Positions 1 through 5,218 of a stretch of 7,481 nt of DNA are shown piece after piece. The notes beneath the pieces are model-generated. The model was not told the DNA's origin, ran no database searches, and worked only from the letters and a program-made list of their open reading frames with translations. Each line of letters starts with the position of its first letter. Within the stretch, counting starts at the first letter, position 1. Made by a program: the position numbers and the translations under genes. The stretch is from Pseudomonadota bacterium (GTDB lineage: Bacteria; Pseudomonadota; Alphaproteobacteria; Sphingomonadales; Sphingomonadaceae), in contig JAEZBH010000060.1 in assembly GCA_023427285.1 (NCBI GenBank), positions 1 to 7,481 of the forward strand, given 5' to 3'.

Positions 1-368
1 GTGTAGCCGCGCTTGCCCAGCTCCTTCTCCAAGAGGACGGCGGCGTCCGGCTTGGCGAACAGCTTCGTCTCAAAGTCCAGCCCCGGCGAGAGGTCCATGT
101 AGGCATGGGTGGGCCGGGCGTAGCAGTAGATGCACCCATGCTCGCATCCCCGGTACGCGTTCACCGAGCGATCGAACGGCAGGTCCGGGCTCTGGTTGCG
201 GGTGAGGATGGTGCGCGGTGTTTCAAGGGTGACGGTGGTGGCGAGCGGCGGCAGTTCGTCTGTCACACCTTCGGCGTCCAGCCAGTCGCCATCCGCCTCC
301 CGGTCAGGCAGGTTGAAGCGGCTGCTGGCCCGGTTGTTCGTCGCTGCACGTCCACGGGTCTGGGTCAT
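1..368 (-). CDS. PA0069-family radical SAM protein, photolyase-like (COG1533), N-terminal part
   Basis: This is the first 122 codons of a gene that leaves the window on the left; the family is usually about 350-360 residues. The translation begins MTQTRGRAATNN and carries a radical SAM cluster motif C75-x3-C79-x2-C82 in the context YRGCEHGCIYCYARPTHAY. That context is the hallmark of the PA0069/SplB-like family, formerly called DNA repair photolyase. By family knowledge the three cysteines hold a 4Fe-4S cluster that cleaves S-adenosylmethionine; the substrate of this subfamily is not established. The ATG at 368-366 is the only sensible start. No Shine-Dalgarno sequence precedes it, so the message may be leaderless. 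A perfect GTTC-N7-GTTC LexA-type box lies 10 nt upstream, so damage induction is inferred. The gene is divergent from terC. Family assignment is secure; function is not. Confidence 0.9.
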   Translation of the reverse strand, partial: MTQTRGRAATNNRASSRFNLPDREADGDWLDAEGVTDELPPLATTVTLETPRTILTRNQSPDLPFDRSVNAYRGCEHGCIYCYARPTHAYMDLSPGLDFETKLFAKPDAAVLLEKELGKRGY

Positions 369-374
369 GGACGA

Positions 375-403
375 AATAGAACATAAAAGGAACAAATCTG
401 CAA
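375..403 (-). promoter_or_regulatory. Weak candidate promoter of the radical SAM gene
   Basis: On the minus strand, TTGCAG (403-398) and TCTATT (380-375) are separated by 17 nt. They match the sigma-70 consensus at three and four of six positions. The expected transcript start falls at or next to the ATG at 368, which fits the lack of a Shine-Dalgarno sequence. The match is weak; the overlap with the LexA-type box is the main reason to list it. Confidence 0.3.
379..393 (-). promoter_or_regulatory. LexA (SOS) box, GTTC-N7-GTTC
   Basis: Read on the minus strand the site is GTTC-CTTTTAT-GTTC, an exact match to the direct-repeat LexA operator described for Alphaproteobacteria. It ends 10 nt before the start codon of the radical SAM gene. 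It overlaps a weak promoter reading towards that gene (TTGCAG at 403-398, 17 nt spacer, TCTATT at 380-375), so a bound repressor would block it. Assigning it to this gene rather than to terC, 230 nt away, is inference from distance and promoter overlap. Confidence 0.7.
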
Positions 404-470
404 GGCGGCGCTGTCTCGATCCAGTTTCTCCGCGTCGGCCCCTTGACCTTTCGTCACCTCTGCACCAATT

Positions 471-511
471 TTGCGCACATGCGGGCCGGGCCCCTCTGGC
501 GTGTGGCGCAA
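471..511 (+). other. Hairpin in the terC leader region
   Basis: TTGCGCACATGC (471-482) pairs with GCGTGT-G-GCGCAA (499-511). This gives 12 pairs including one G-U, with a single bulged G at 505. The 16-nt loop contains a smaller GGGC/GCCC stem. It lies 16 nt upstream of a second, terminator-like hairpin. A weak promoter-like pair (TTGACC at 443-448, AATTTT at 467-472) lies just before it. I saw no match to the conserved bases of the yybP-ykoY manganese riboswitch that precedes some terC-family genes. Confidence 0.5.
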
Positions 512-526
512 AGCCATACGTGATGT

Positions 527-567
527 CGGACCGCATCGAGTGCGCTCGATGCCGGGTCCGGGTTTTT
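527..567 (+). terminator. Terminator-like hairpin upstream of terC (possible attenuator)
   Basis: CGGACC plus GCATCGAG (527-540) pairs with CTCGATGC (545-552) and GGTCCG (555-560), leaving loop TGCG and a 2-nt bulge CG at 553-554. GG and a run of five T (563-567) follow, so on the plus strand this has the form of an intrinsic terminator. No plus-strand gene ends upstream, because the left gene is divergent. The only obvious target is the terC transcript itself, which suggests premature termination control of terC. The stem is certain; the role is inferred. Confidence 0.55.
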
Positions 568-615
568 GCCCCCACCATTCTATTTCATCGCGCGCCTCGC
601 AGAGAAACTCTGATT

Positions 616-622
616 GGAGAGG
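616..622 (+). promoter_or_regulatory. Ribosome binding site that fixes the terC start
   Basis: GGAGAGG ends 3 nt before the ATG at 626, and its GGAG core is 6 nt away. An in-frame TTG at 614 would put this site inside the gene, so the ATG at 626 is the start. Confidence 0.75.
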
Positions 623-625
623 CAC

Positions 626-1627
626 ATGCCCGAGTTGTTTGCAGGGGTGCTGGGGAACCTCTGGCTGGGAACGCCCATCTGGATGTGGCTGACGTTCCTT
701 GGCATCGTTATCGTATTGCTCGCCGTTGATCTCGGCATCGTTCACAAGGACCAGCACGAGATCGGCGTGAAGGAGAGCCTGAAGCTCTCCGCATTTTATA
801 TTACCCTTGGTCTTGCGTTCGGCGGCTGGGTCTGGTGGCAAATGGGCCCTGAGGCCGGTGCCGCCTATGTGACCGGCTTTGTCGTCGAGAAAAGCCTGGC
901 GATGGACAACGTGTTCGTCATCGCCATGATCTTCAGCTACTTCGCCATTCCGCGCCTGTATCAGCATCGGGTGCTGTTCTGGGGCATTCTGGGCGTCATC
1001 GTGCTGCGCGGCATCATGATCGGCGCGGGCGCGGCGCTCGTGACTGAATTCAGCTGGGTGCTGTACGTCTTCGCGGCGTTCCTGATCTTCACCGGCATCA
1101 AGATGTGGATGTCCGCCGAGGAAGACTTCTCGGTGGGGGATTCGAGGCTGCTGAAGTTCTTCCGCCGCCACTTGCGGGTGACGGACCAGCTGCACGGCGA
1201 CAAGTTCTGGGTGCGCCAGCAGGACCCCGAAACCGGCAAGGCGATGCTGTTCATGACGCCGCTGATGCTGACGCTGCTGATGGTGGAATTCGCGGACGTG
1301 ATCTTTGCGGTGGACTCGGTGCCGGCGATTTTCGCCATCACCACCGATCCGTTCATCGTGTACACGTCGAACATCTTTGCTGTGCTGGGCTTGCGCGCGC
1401 TGTATTTCGCGCTGGCGGCGCTGGTTCACCGCTTCCACTACCTGAAATATGCGCTGAGCGTGCTGCTGGTGTTCATCGGCTCCAAGATCTTCATTGCGGA
1501 TCTGATCGACCTGCCGGGCGGCAAGGTGCCGCCGAGCGTGTCGCTGGGCATCACCTTCGCCATTCTGGCGGCGGGCGTCGGCTACTCGCTCTGGAAGACG
1601 CGAAACGAGAACACCATCGCAAACTAA
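626..1627 (+). CDS. TerC family integral membrane protein (Alx/TerC-like)
   Basis: The product is 333 residues, typical of the TerC family, and sits in the inner membrane. About eight or nine hydrophobic segments can be seen, roughly at residues 17-38, 55-73, 92-110, 116-139, 143-160, 206-227, 247-268, 274-292 and 304-322. The family signatures are present: EKSLAMDN at 88-95, and EFADVIFAVDSVPAIFAIT from residue 221 with acidic residues E221, D224 and D230. A charged cytoplasmic-type stretch at 163-205 separates the two halves. By family knowledge, TerC/Alx proteins are linked to tellurite or pH response and to manganese export or metal loading of exported proteins. The substrate here is not known, and no tellurite-resistance genes adjoin it. 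It is probably monocistronic, with a terminator 23 nt after the stop. The ATG at 626 is chosen over the in-frame TTG at 614 because of the Shine-Dalgarno sequence. Confidence 0.93.
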   Translation: MPELFAGVLGNLWLGTPIWMWLTFLGIVIVLLAVDLGIVHKDQHEIGVKESLKLSAFYITLGLAFGGWVWWQMGPEAGAAYVTGFVVEKSLAMDNVFVIAMIFSYFAIPRLYQHRVLFWGILGVIVLRGIMIGAGAALVTEFSWVLYVFAAFLIFTGIKMWMSAEEDFSVGDSRLLKFFRRHLRVTDQLHGDKFWVRQQDPETGKAMLFMTPLMLTLLMVEFADVIFAVDSVPAIFAITTDPFIVYTSNIFAVLGLRALYFALAALVHRFHYLKYALSVLLVFIGSKIFIADLIDLPGGKVPPSVSLGITFAILAAGVGYSLWKTRNENTIAN

Positions 1628-1650
1628 ACCTTGGTGTCGTTTGATGAAAT

Positions 1651-1685
1651 GGGCGGGCTTCGCTACGGCGAGGCTCGCCCTTTTT
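1651..1685 (+). terminator. Intrinsic terminator after terC
   Basis: GGGCGGGCTTCGC (1651-1663) pairs over 13 positions, including two G-U pairs, with GCGAGGCTCGCCC (1668-1680) around a TACG loop. TTTTT (1681-1685) follows. It lies 23 nt past the terC stop codon and reads in the same direction. Confidence 0.9.
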
Positions 1686-1818
1686 CGTGTGGCCTGCGAA
1701 ATGAAAGCCATGCGATCAGGGGAGGCGAGCCGTGGCCGGACCGAGGCCGTCATGGGTGCATTTTCCGCCAAGGGCGTTATAAGCAGGGCTCACCGATCAG
1801 AGAGGCTGCGCCTCGCTG

Positions 1819-1835
1819 TACAAGCGATCCTTGTA
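1819..1835. promoter_or_regulatory. Dyad TACAAG-N5-CTTGTA before the GNAT gene
   Basis: A perfect 6-bp inverted repeat with a CGATC centre ends 9 nt before the ATG at 1845. An AATAAT element (1835-1840, five of six to the -10 consensus) abuts it. A TATAAG lies further up at 1778-1783; neither has a convincing -35. The dyad could be a repressor operator or a small RNA hairpin over the start region. No regulator gene is adjacent. Confidence 0.35.
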
Positions 1836-1844
1836 ATAATTGGA

Positions 1845-2408
1845 ATGAATGAAATCACGATGTTAGAGCCGAGCGAACAGCGACGTGTCGAGCTTACGCC
1901 ACCCCAGCTCAAGACGGTGCGGCTGACCGCCCATCCTATCAGTCTCAGTGATTTCGACAGTCTTCGTCTGTTGCACCGCGATCCGGTTGTGATGCGCACG
2001 CTTGCGCCGACGGGCAAGCCGTGGAGCGAGGAAGAAACCGCCGACATGATCGTGCGCTCGATGGACAGCTGGGAGACCAAGGGCGTTGGCCCGTGGGTGT
2101 TCGAGCTGGATTATACCGAGACGTTCATCGGCTACTGCGGCCTGAAGCCGGAGAACATCGACGGCGAGCCGTGCTTTGAGCTGCGCTACGCGGTTTGCGC
2201 CCCGCACTGGGGGCAGGGCTATGCCACTGAAATGGCCCGCGCCGTGCTGTACTTCAAACTGATTGCCGACATTACCCTGCCGATCGTCAGCACCGTATCA
2301 GAGGGCGACAAACCGGCACGCCACGTGATCGAGAAGCTGGGTTTCGTGTTCGACAAGGTGATCGAACGCGGCGGACGCAATCACGAACTGTTTCGCTTGA
2401 AGCGTTAA
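1845..2408 (+). CDS. GNAT family N-acetyltransferase (RimJ/RimL type)
   Basis: The product has 187 residues counting from ATG 1845. The GNAT fold runs from about residue 24 (LKTVRLTAHPIS, typical first strand) to the end. The acetyl-CoA binding motif is at 122-128 (WGQGYAT), preceded by the strand ELRYAV at 112-117. The conserved KLGF of the late helix-strand region is at 164-167. FIGYCGL at 94-100 is the usual central strand. Such proteins transfer acetyl from acetyl-CoA to an amine; the W-G-x-G-Y-A-T-E context is that of RimJ/RimL-like enzymes acting on protein N-termini or small amines, but the substrate cannot be read here. The start is uncertain: ATG 1845 and ATG 1860 are both possible and neither has a strong Shine-Dalgarno sequence. 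The open frame extends back to 1641, through the terC terminator, so that long form is rejected. Confidence 0.85.
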   Translation: MNEITMLEPSEQRRVELTPPQLKTVRLTAHPISLSDFDSLRLLHRDPVVMRTLAPTGKPWSEEETADMIVRSMDSWETKGVGPWVFELDYTETFIGYCGLKPENIDGEPCFELRYAVCAPHWGQGYATEMARAVLYFKLIADITLPIVSTVSEGDKPARHVIEKLGFVFDKVIERGGRNHELFRLKR

Positions 2409-2438
2409 TTGGTTTTTCGGGATTAAAGTGGCTTTATC

Positions 2439-2459
2439 GTGGGGGTCTATAACCCCCAC
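2439..2459. terminator. Hairpin between convergent genes, possible terminator
   Basis: GTGGGGGT (2439-2446) and ACCCCCAC (2452-2459) form a perfect 8-bp stem around CTATA, 30 nt past the GNAT stop and between convergent genes. Neither strand has a T-run after the stem, so if it terminates transcription it is not a classic intrinsic terminator. A further run of five C follows immediately. The rest of the 173-nt gap between the two genes holds small inverted repeats (for example ACTGCC/GGCAGT, 2535-2550) and no gene I can support. Confidence 0.4.
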
Positions 2460-2581
2460 ACCCCCATTCGTTTGAAAGGGCCACGTGTCCAGTGAAAGCT
2501 CGGAACACGCTGGATTAAATTCTGAAATGAATGCACTGCCGCTGGGCAGTCAGGCGAGCCCCTCGCAAAAAGATCAAGCAA

Positions 2582-3325
2582 TCACGCCGTCAGAATGATC
2601 GGCGCGCCGCGGGTGACGACGATGGTGTGCTCGAACTGGGCCATGGGGGCCATGTCGGCGGGGTAGAGCGACCAGCCGTCGTCCGCTTCCACGATCTTGG
2701 CGTTGCCGGTGGTCAGGAACGGCTCGACGGTGATGACGAGGCCTTCCTTCAGCTTTTCACGGGCGCTGCGGACGTAGTGGTTCCAGACGGTGGGCTCTTC
2801 GTGGATGTGGCTGCCAACGCCGTGGCCGGTGAGCGTGCTGCACACCTTGAAGCCGCCGGCCTTGGCTTCGGCCTCCACACGGCGGCCGATCTCGTTGATG
2901 GGCTGGCCGGCCTTGGCGGCGTAGATGCCCTTGGTCATGGCGCGCTTGGTGGTCTCGAGCAGCTTGTTCTGCTCGGCCGTGCCCTTGCCGCCGACGACCA
3001 TGGATGCGCCGCTGTCGGTCCAGTAGCCGTCGAGATCGAGCGAGACGTCGATGTTGATGAGCATGCCCTCGCGCAAGGGGCGCTCGTCGGGAATGCCGTG
3101 GGCGGCAACGCCCTCGATGGAGATGCAGGTCGCGCCGGGGAAGTTGTAGGCCGCGCGCGGGGCCGAGCGGGCCCCGGCGCGATCCATCATTTCCTGCGCC
3201 ATGCGATCAAGTTCGAGGCCGGTCACGCCGGGCTTCGCCTCGTTCAGCATGGTGCGCAGAATGTCACGCACCAAGGCTCCCGAGCGCTTCAGGCCAGCGA
3301 GTTGGCGTTCGTCCTCAACCGTCAC
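2582..3325 (-). CDS. map: Type I methionine aminopeptidase
   Basis: The enzyme removes the initiator methionine from nascent proteins in the cytoplasm. The 247-residue product has the full pita-bread metallopeptidase set. Metal ligands are D93 and D104 (in NIDVSLDLDGYWTDSG), H168 (LTGHGVG), E201 (TVEPF) and E232 (FEHTIVV). The substrate-side histidines are H76 (AHGIPDE) and H175 (HIHEEP). It is slightly shorter than E. coli Map (264). The context TLTGHGVGSHIHEEP, rather than the E. coli type CGHGIG, suggests one of the variant type I forms, so a second map copy elsewhere is possible. The start is GTG with a GGAG Shine-Dalgarno sequence 7 nt upstream; the nearby ATG at 3332 is out of frame and hits a stop at once. 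It lies 26 nt after leuA on the same strand, so co-transcription is likely. Confidence 0.93.
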   Translation of the reverse strand: MTVEDERQLAGLKRSGALVRDILRTMLNEAKPGVTGLELDRMAQEMMDRAGARSAPRAAYNFPGATCISIEGVAAHGIPDERPLREGMLINIDVSLDLDGYWTDSGASMVVGGKGTAEQNKLLETTKRAMTKGIYAAKAGQPINEIGRRVEAEAKAGGFKVCSTLTGHGVGSHIHEEPTVWNHYVRSAREKLKEGLVITVEPFLTTGNAKIVEADDGWSLYPADMAPMAQFEHTIVVTRGAPIILTA

Positions 3326-3332
3326 GGTTCAT

Positions 3333-3336
3333 CTCC
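3333..3336 (-). promoter_or_regulatory. Ribosome binding site fixing the map GTG start
   Basis: GGAG on the minus strand lies 7 nt before the GTG at 3325-3323, inside the 26-nt gap between leuA and map. This supports a GTG start and separate initiation for map on the shared transcript. Confidence 0.7.
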
Positions 3337-3351
3337 GGTTTGGAGCGCGGG

Positions 3352-4908
3352 TCAGGCGCGGTTGCGCACGCCCTCGCTCGGGTCAACCTCATGCTTGGTG
3401 CGCTTCAGCACCAGCTTGTTCAACGCATTGACGTAGGCGCGGGCGCTGGCGACCATGGTGTCGGCGTCGGCTCCCTGACCCTGCGTGGTGCGGCCATTCT
3501 CTTCCAAACGCACGGTGACTTCAGCCTGCGCATCGGTGCCCTGCGTGACCGCGTGGACCTGATACAGCTTCAGCGTTGCGTCTTCGTGCGGGACCAGCTG
3601 GCGGATCGCGTTGAACAACGCGTCAACCGGGCCGTTGCCCTTGGAGGCGGCGATCTTTTCCTCGCCATCCACATTCAAGGTCACGATGGCGCGCTGGCCG
3701 TTGGAGCCGCAGTAGATTTCAACTTCCGAAACCTGAATGCGGTCATGCGCGCGCAGGGTTTCATCATCGACCAGGGCGATGATGTCCTCGTCGTAAACGT
3801 GCTTCTTGGCGTCAGCCAGCGCCTTGAAGCGCTTGAAGGCGTCCTGGAACTCGTTGTCCGACAGGGTGTAGCCCAACTGGTCCAGCTTCTCGCGGAAGGC
3901 GGCGCGGCCAGAGTGCTTGCCCATCACCAGATTGTTGGCGGTCAGGCCAACCGACTCAGGCGTCATGATCTCGTAGGTCTGCTTGTCCTTCAGGACGCCG
4001 TCCTGATGGATGCCGCTTTCATGCGCGAAGGCATTGGCACCAACGATCGCCTTGTTCGGCTGCACGGAGAAGCCGGTGATGGCCGAGATCAGGCGCGAGG
4101 CGCGGGTGATTTCGGTCGTCACGATGTTGGTGGTGTAGGGCATGACGTCGTTGCGGGTGCGCAGCGCCATCACGATCTCTTCCAGAGCGGCGTTGCCTGC
4201 ACGCTCACCGATGCCGTTGATGGTGCATTCCACCTGACGCGCACCGCCCTGAACGCCAGCCAGCGAGTTGGCGACGGCCAGACCCAAGTCGTTGTGGCAG
4301 TGGGTCGAGAAGATCGCCTTGTCGCTGTTCGGCACGCGCTCGATGATCGCGCGGAACATGGCGCTGTAGGTCTCGGGCGTGGCGTAGCCCACCGTGTCCG
4401 GCAGGTTGATGGTGGTGGCGCCGGCGTTGATCGCGGTCTCGACGGCACGGGCCAGGAAGTCGATGTCGGAGCGGGTGGCGTCTTCAGCCGACCACTCGAC
4501 GTTCGGGGCCAGATTGCGGGCATGGCTGACCGATTTTCGGATGGCTTCCAGCACCTCTTCCGGCTCCATGCGCAACTTCACGCGCATGTGCAGCGGGGAG
4601 GTGGCGATGAAGGTGTGGATGCCCGGATCGCGGGCGTGCTTTACGGCGGCCCAGGCGCGGTCGATGTCGCCCAAGGCTGCGCGCGACAGGCTCATCACGG
4701 TGGCGCGCTGGCACTGGCGGGCCACTTCGCTGACGGCCTCGAAGTCGCCTTCGGAGGCGATGGCAAAGCCCGCCTCGATGACGTCCACGCCCAAGGCTTC
4801 CAGCTGGGCGGCAACGCGCAACTTTTCTTGCAAGTTCATGGAGCAGCCGGGGGACTGCTCGCCATCACGCAAGGTGGTATCGAAAATCTTTACAGTGGTA
4901 CCGGTCAT
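3352..4908 (-). CDS. leuA: 2-isopropylmalate synthase
   Basis: LeuA condenses acetyl-CoA with 2-ketoisovalerate, the first committed step of leucine synthesis, in the cytoplasm. The 518-residue product matches the usual length of bacterial LeuA. Its N-terminal HMGL-like TIM barrel has TTLRDGEQSPG at 11-21 (catalytic R14, metal ligand D15, E17), HCHNDLG at 203-209 (metal ligands H203 and H205), NGIGERAGN at 231-239, and the domain-linker motif HESGIHQDG at 296-304. The C-terminal part from about 385 to 505 is the LeuA allosteric dimer domain expected to bind leucine, so feedback inhibition is likely as well as attenuation. The ATG at 4908 begins MTGTTVKIFDTTLRDG, the normal start of the family; the Shine-Dalgarno sequence is weak. 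It is preceded by a leader peptide and attenuator and followed 26 nt later by map. Confidence 0.96.
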   Translation of the reverse strand: MTGTTVKIFDTTLRDGEQSPGCSMNLQEKLRVAAQLEALGVDVIEAGFAIASEGDFEAVSEVARQCQRATVMSLSRAALGDIDRAWAAVKHARDPGIHTFIATSPLHMRVKLRMEPEEVLEAIRKSVSHARNLAPNVEWSAEDATRSDIDFLARAVETAINAGATTINLPDTVGYATPETYSAMFRAIIERVPNSDKAIFSTHCHNDLGLAVANSLAGVQGGARQVECTINGIGERAGNAALEEIVMALRTRNDVMPYTTNIVTTEITRASRLISAITGFSVQPNKAIVGANAFAHESGIHQDGVLKDKQTYEIMTPESVGLTANNLVMGKHSGRAAFREKLDQLGYTLSDNEFQDAFKRFKALADAKKHVYDEDIIALVDDETLRAHDRIQVSEVEIYCGSNGQRAIVTLNVDGEEKIAASKGNGPVDALFNAIRQLVPHEDATLKLYQVHAVTQGTDAQAEVTVRLEENGRTTQGQGADADTMVASARAYVNALNKLVLKRTKHEVDPSEGVRNRA

Positions 4909-4954
4909 GTCGGGTCTCGTCTCTGGTCAAAACTCAAGTTTCATGCTGCGCCTT

Positions 4955-5010
4955 AAAACCCCTTAGGCGCCGCCAAGACCAAGACAGGCCGGCAGACTGG
5001 CGCCTAAGGG
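4955..5010 (-). terminator. leuA attenuator terminator hairpin
   Basis: On the minus strand CCCTTAGGCGCC (5010-4999) pairs perfectly over 12 bp with GGCGCCTAAGGG (4971-4960) around a 27-nt loop. G and TTTT (4958-4955) follow, 46 nt before the leuA start. The 5' arm contains the stop codon of the leader peptide (TAG, 5006-5004). The arm can instead fold on itself: GCGCC-CTTA-GGCGC at 5013-5000, with outer GACT/AGTC pairs at 5020-5017 and 4998-4995. The 3' arm has another partner downstream, AGGCGC at 4953-4948. Mutually exclusive folds of this kind are expected of an attenuator. Confidence 0.85.
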
Positions 5011-5105
5011 CGCATAAGTCGAAGCAGCTGAGCGCGACCAATGGCGGTGCGACCGGCTTTGATGGCCGGGACCGTCGGTGCAGAAATGGTCGTCACGAAT
5101 GTCAT
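5004..5105 (-). CDS. leuL: leuA leader peptide (attenuation)
   Basis: This is a 33-codon ORF starting MTFVTTISAP and ending AQLLRLMRP, translated from an ATG with AGGAA (5116-5112) 6 nt upstream. Leucine codons occur at 27 (CTG), 28 (CTT) and 30 (CTT) and nowhere else in the peptide, just before the terminator arm. The stop codon lies inside that arm. This is the arrangement expected of a leucine-sensing leader peptide: when charged leucyl-tRNA is short the ribosome stalls here and the terminator cannot form, so leuA and probably map are transcribed. The sequence features are directly visible; the sensing role follows from the known leu-operon attenuation principle. The symbol is given by function, not by sequence homology to enterobacterial LeuL. 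Confidence 0.8.
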   Translation of the reverse strand: MTFVTTISAPTVPAIKAGRTAIGRAQLLRLMRP

Positions 5106-5129
5106 GCTGCGTTCCTAGTTAAGGATCGG

Positions 5130-5156
5130 CATATATGTTCGACGCCCGGTTGTAAA
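5130..5156 (-). promoter_or_regulatory. Candidate promoter for the leuA leader transcript
   Basis: On the minus strand, TTTACA (5156-5151, five of six to the -35 consensus) is followed after 15 nt by TATATG (5135-5130, four of six to the -10). The transcript would start near 5122, some 17 nt before the leader ATG. The spacing is short, so confidence is limited. It lies within or beside a large dyad. Confidence 0.35.
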
Positions 5157-5171
5157 CAGGGCGCCGAACAT
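5135..5171. promoter_or_regulatory. Large inverted repeat at the leuA promoter
   Basis: ATGTTCGACGCCC (5135-5147) and GGGCGCCGAACAT (5159-5171) are inverted copies matching at 12 of 13 positions, and 13 of 13 pairs in RNA if a G-U is allowed. They are separated by 11 nt, and the candidate -35 falls in that loop. It could be an operator for leuA or a terminator for the upstream TPR gene. As a terminator it is poor on the minus strand, since ATATAT rather than a T-run follows. No LysR-type or other regulator gene adjoins it. Confidence 0.5.
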
Positions 5172-5184
5172 TTTGACATGGTGT

Positions 5185-5202
5185 CTCACCTGTGCGGGTG
5201 AG
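5185..5202 (-). other. Small hairpin after the TPR gene
   Basis: CTCACC (5185-5190) and GGTGAG (5197-5202) form a 6-bp stem with a 6-nt loop, 16 nt past the TPR gene stop. No T-run follows on the minus strand, so it is at best a weak 3'-end structure. Confidence 0.25.
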
Positions 5203-5218
5203 GGTATTGGGGCAGGGC

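Noticed and set aside
369..530. yybP-ykoY manganese riboswitch upstream of terC
   Set aside because: I looked for its conserved loop sequences and did not find them; only generic stems are visible. A covariance search would settle it.
365..1771. 468-codon open frame on the minus strand across terC
   Set aside because: It lies antisense to the well-supported terC gene. Its translation is rich in His, Gln, Arg and Glu with no fold-like pattern, as expected for a high-GC shadow frame.
1641..1844. 68-residue N-terminal extension of the GNAT protein
   Set aside because: It would start inside the sequence just before the terC terminator and translate through that hairpin. The extension has no GNAT features.
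2551..2575. GCGAG/CTCGC hairpin followed by AAAAA near the end of map
   Set aside because: On the minus strand the T-run precedes the stem instead of following it, and on the plus strand A, not T, follows, so it is not a terminator in either direction.
2531..3436. 301-codon open frame on the plus strand opposite map
   Set aside because: It is antisense to map, with low-complexity composition and no recognisable motif.
3340..4956. 538-codon open frame on the plus strand opposite leuA
   Set aside because: It is antisense to leuA, whose catalytic motifs are all present. The Gly/Val/Asp/Arg/His-rich translation is a shadow of its codon bias.
5135..5171. Possible LexA box in the leuA promoter dyad (contains GTTC)
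   Set aside because: The spacing to the next GTT-like element is 8, not 7, and the second half is not GTTC; it does not match GTTC-N7-GTTC.
5173..5201. Perfect TTGACA on the plus strand near 5173
   Set aside because: No -10 element at 16-18 nt and no plus-strand gene downstream.
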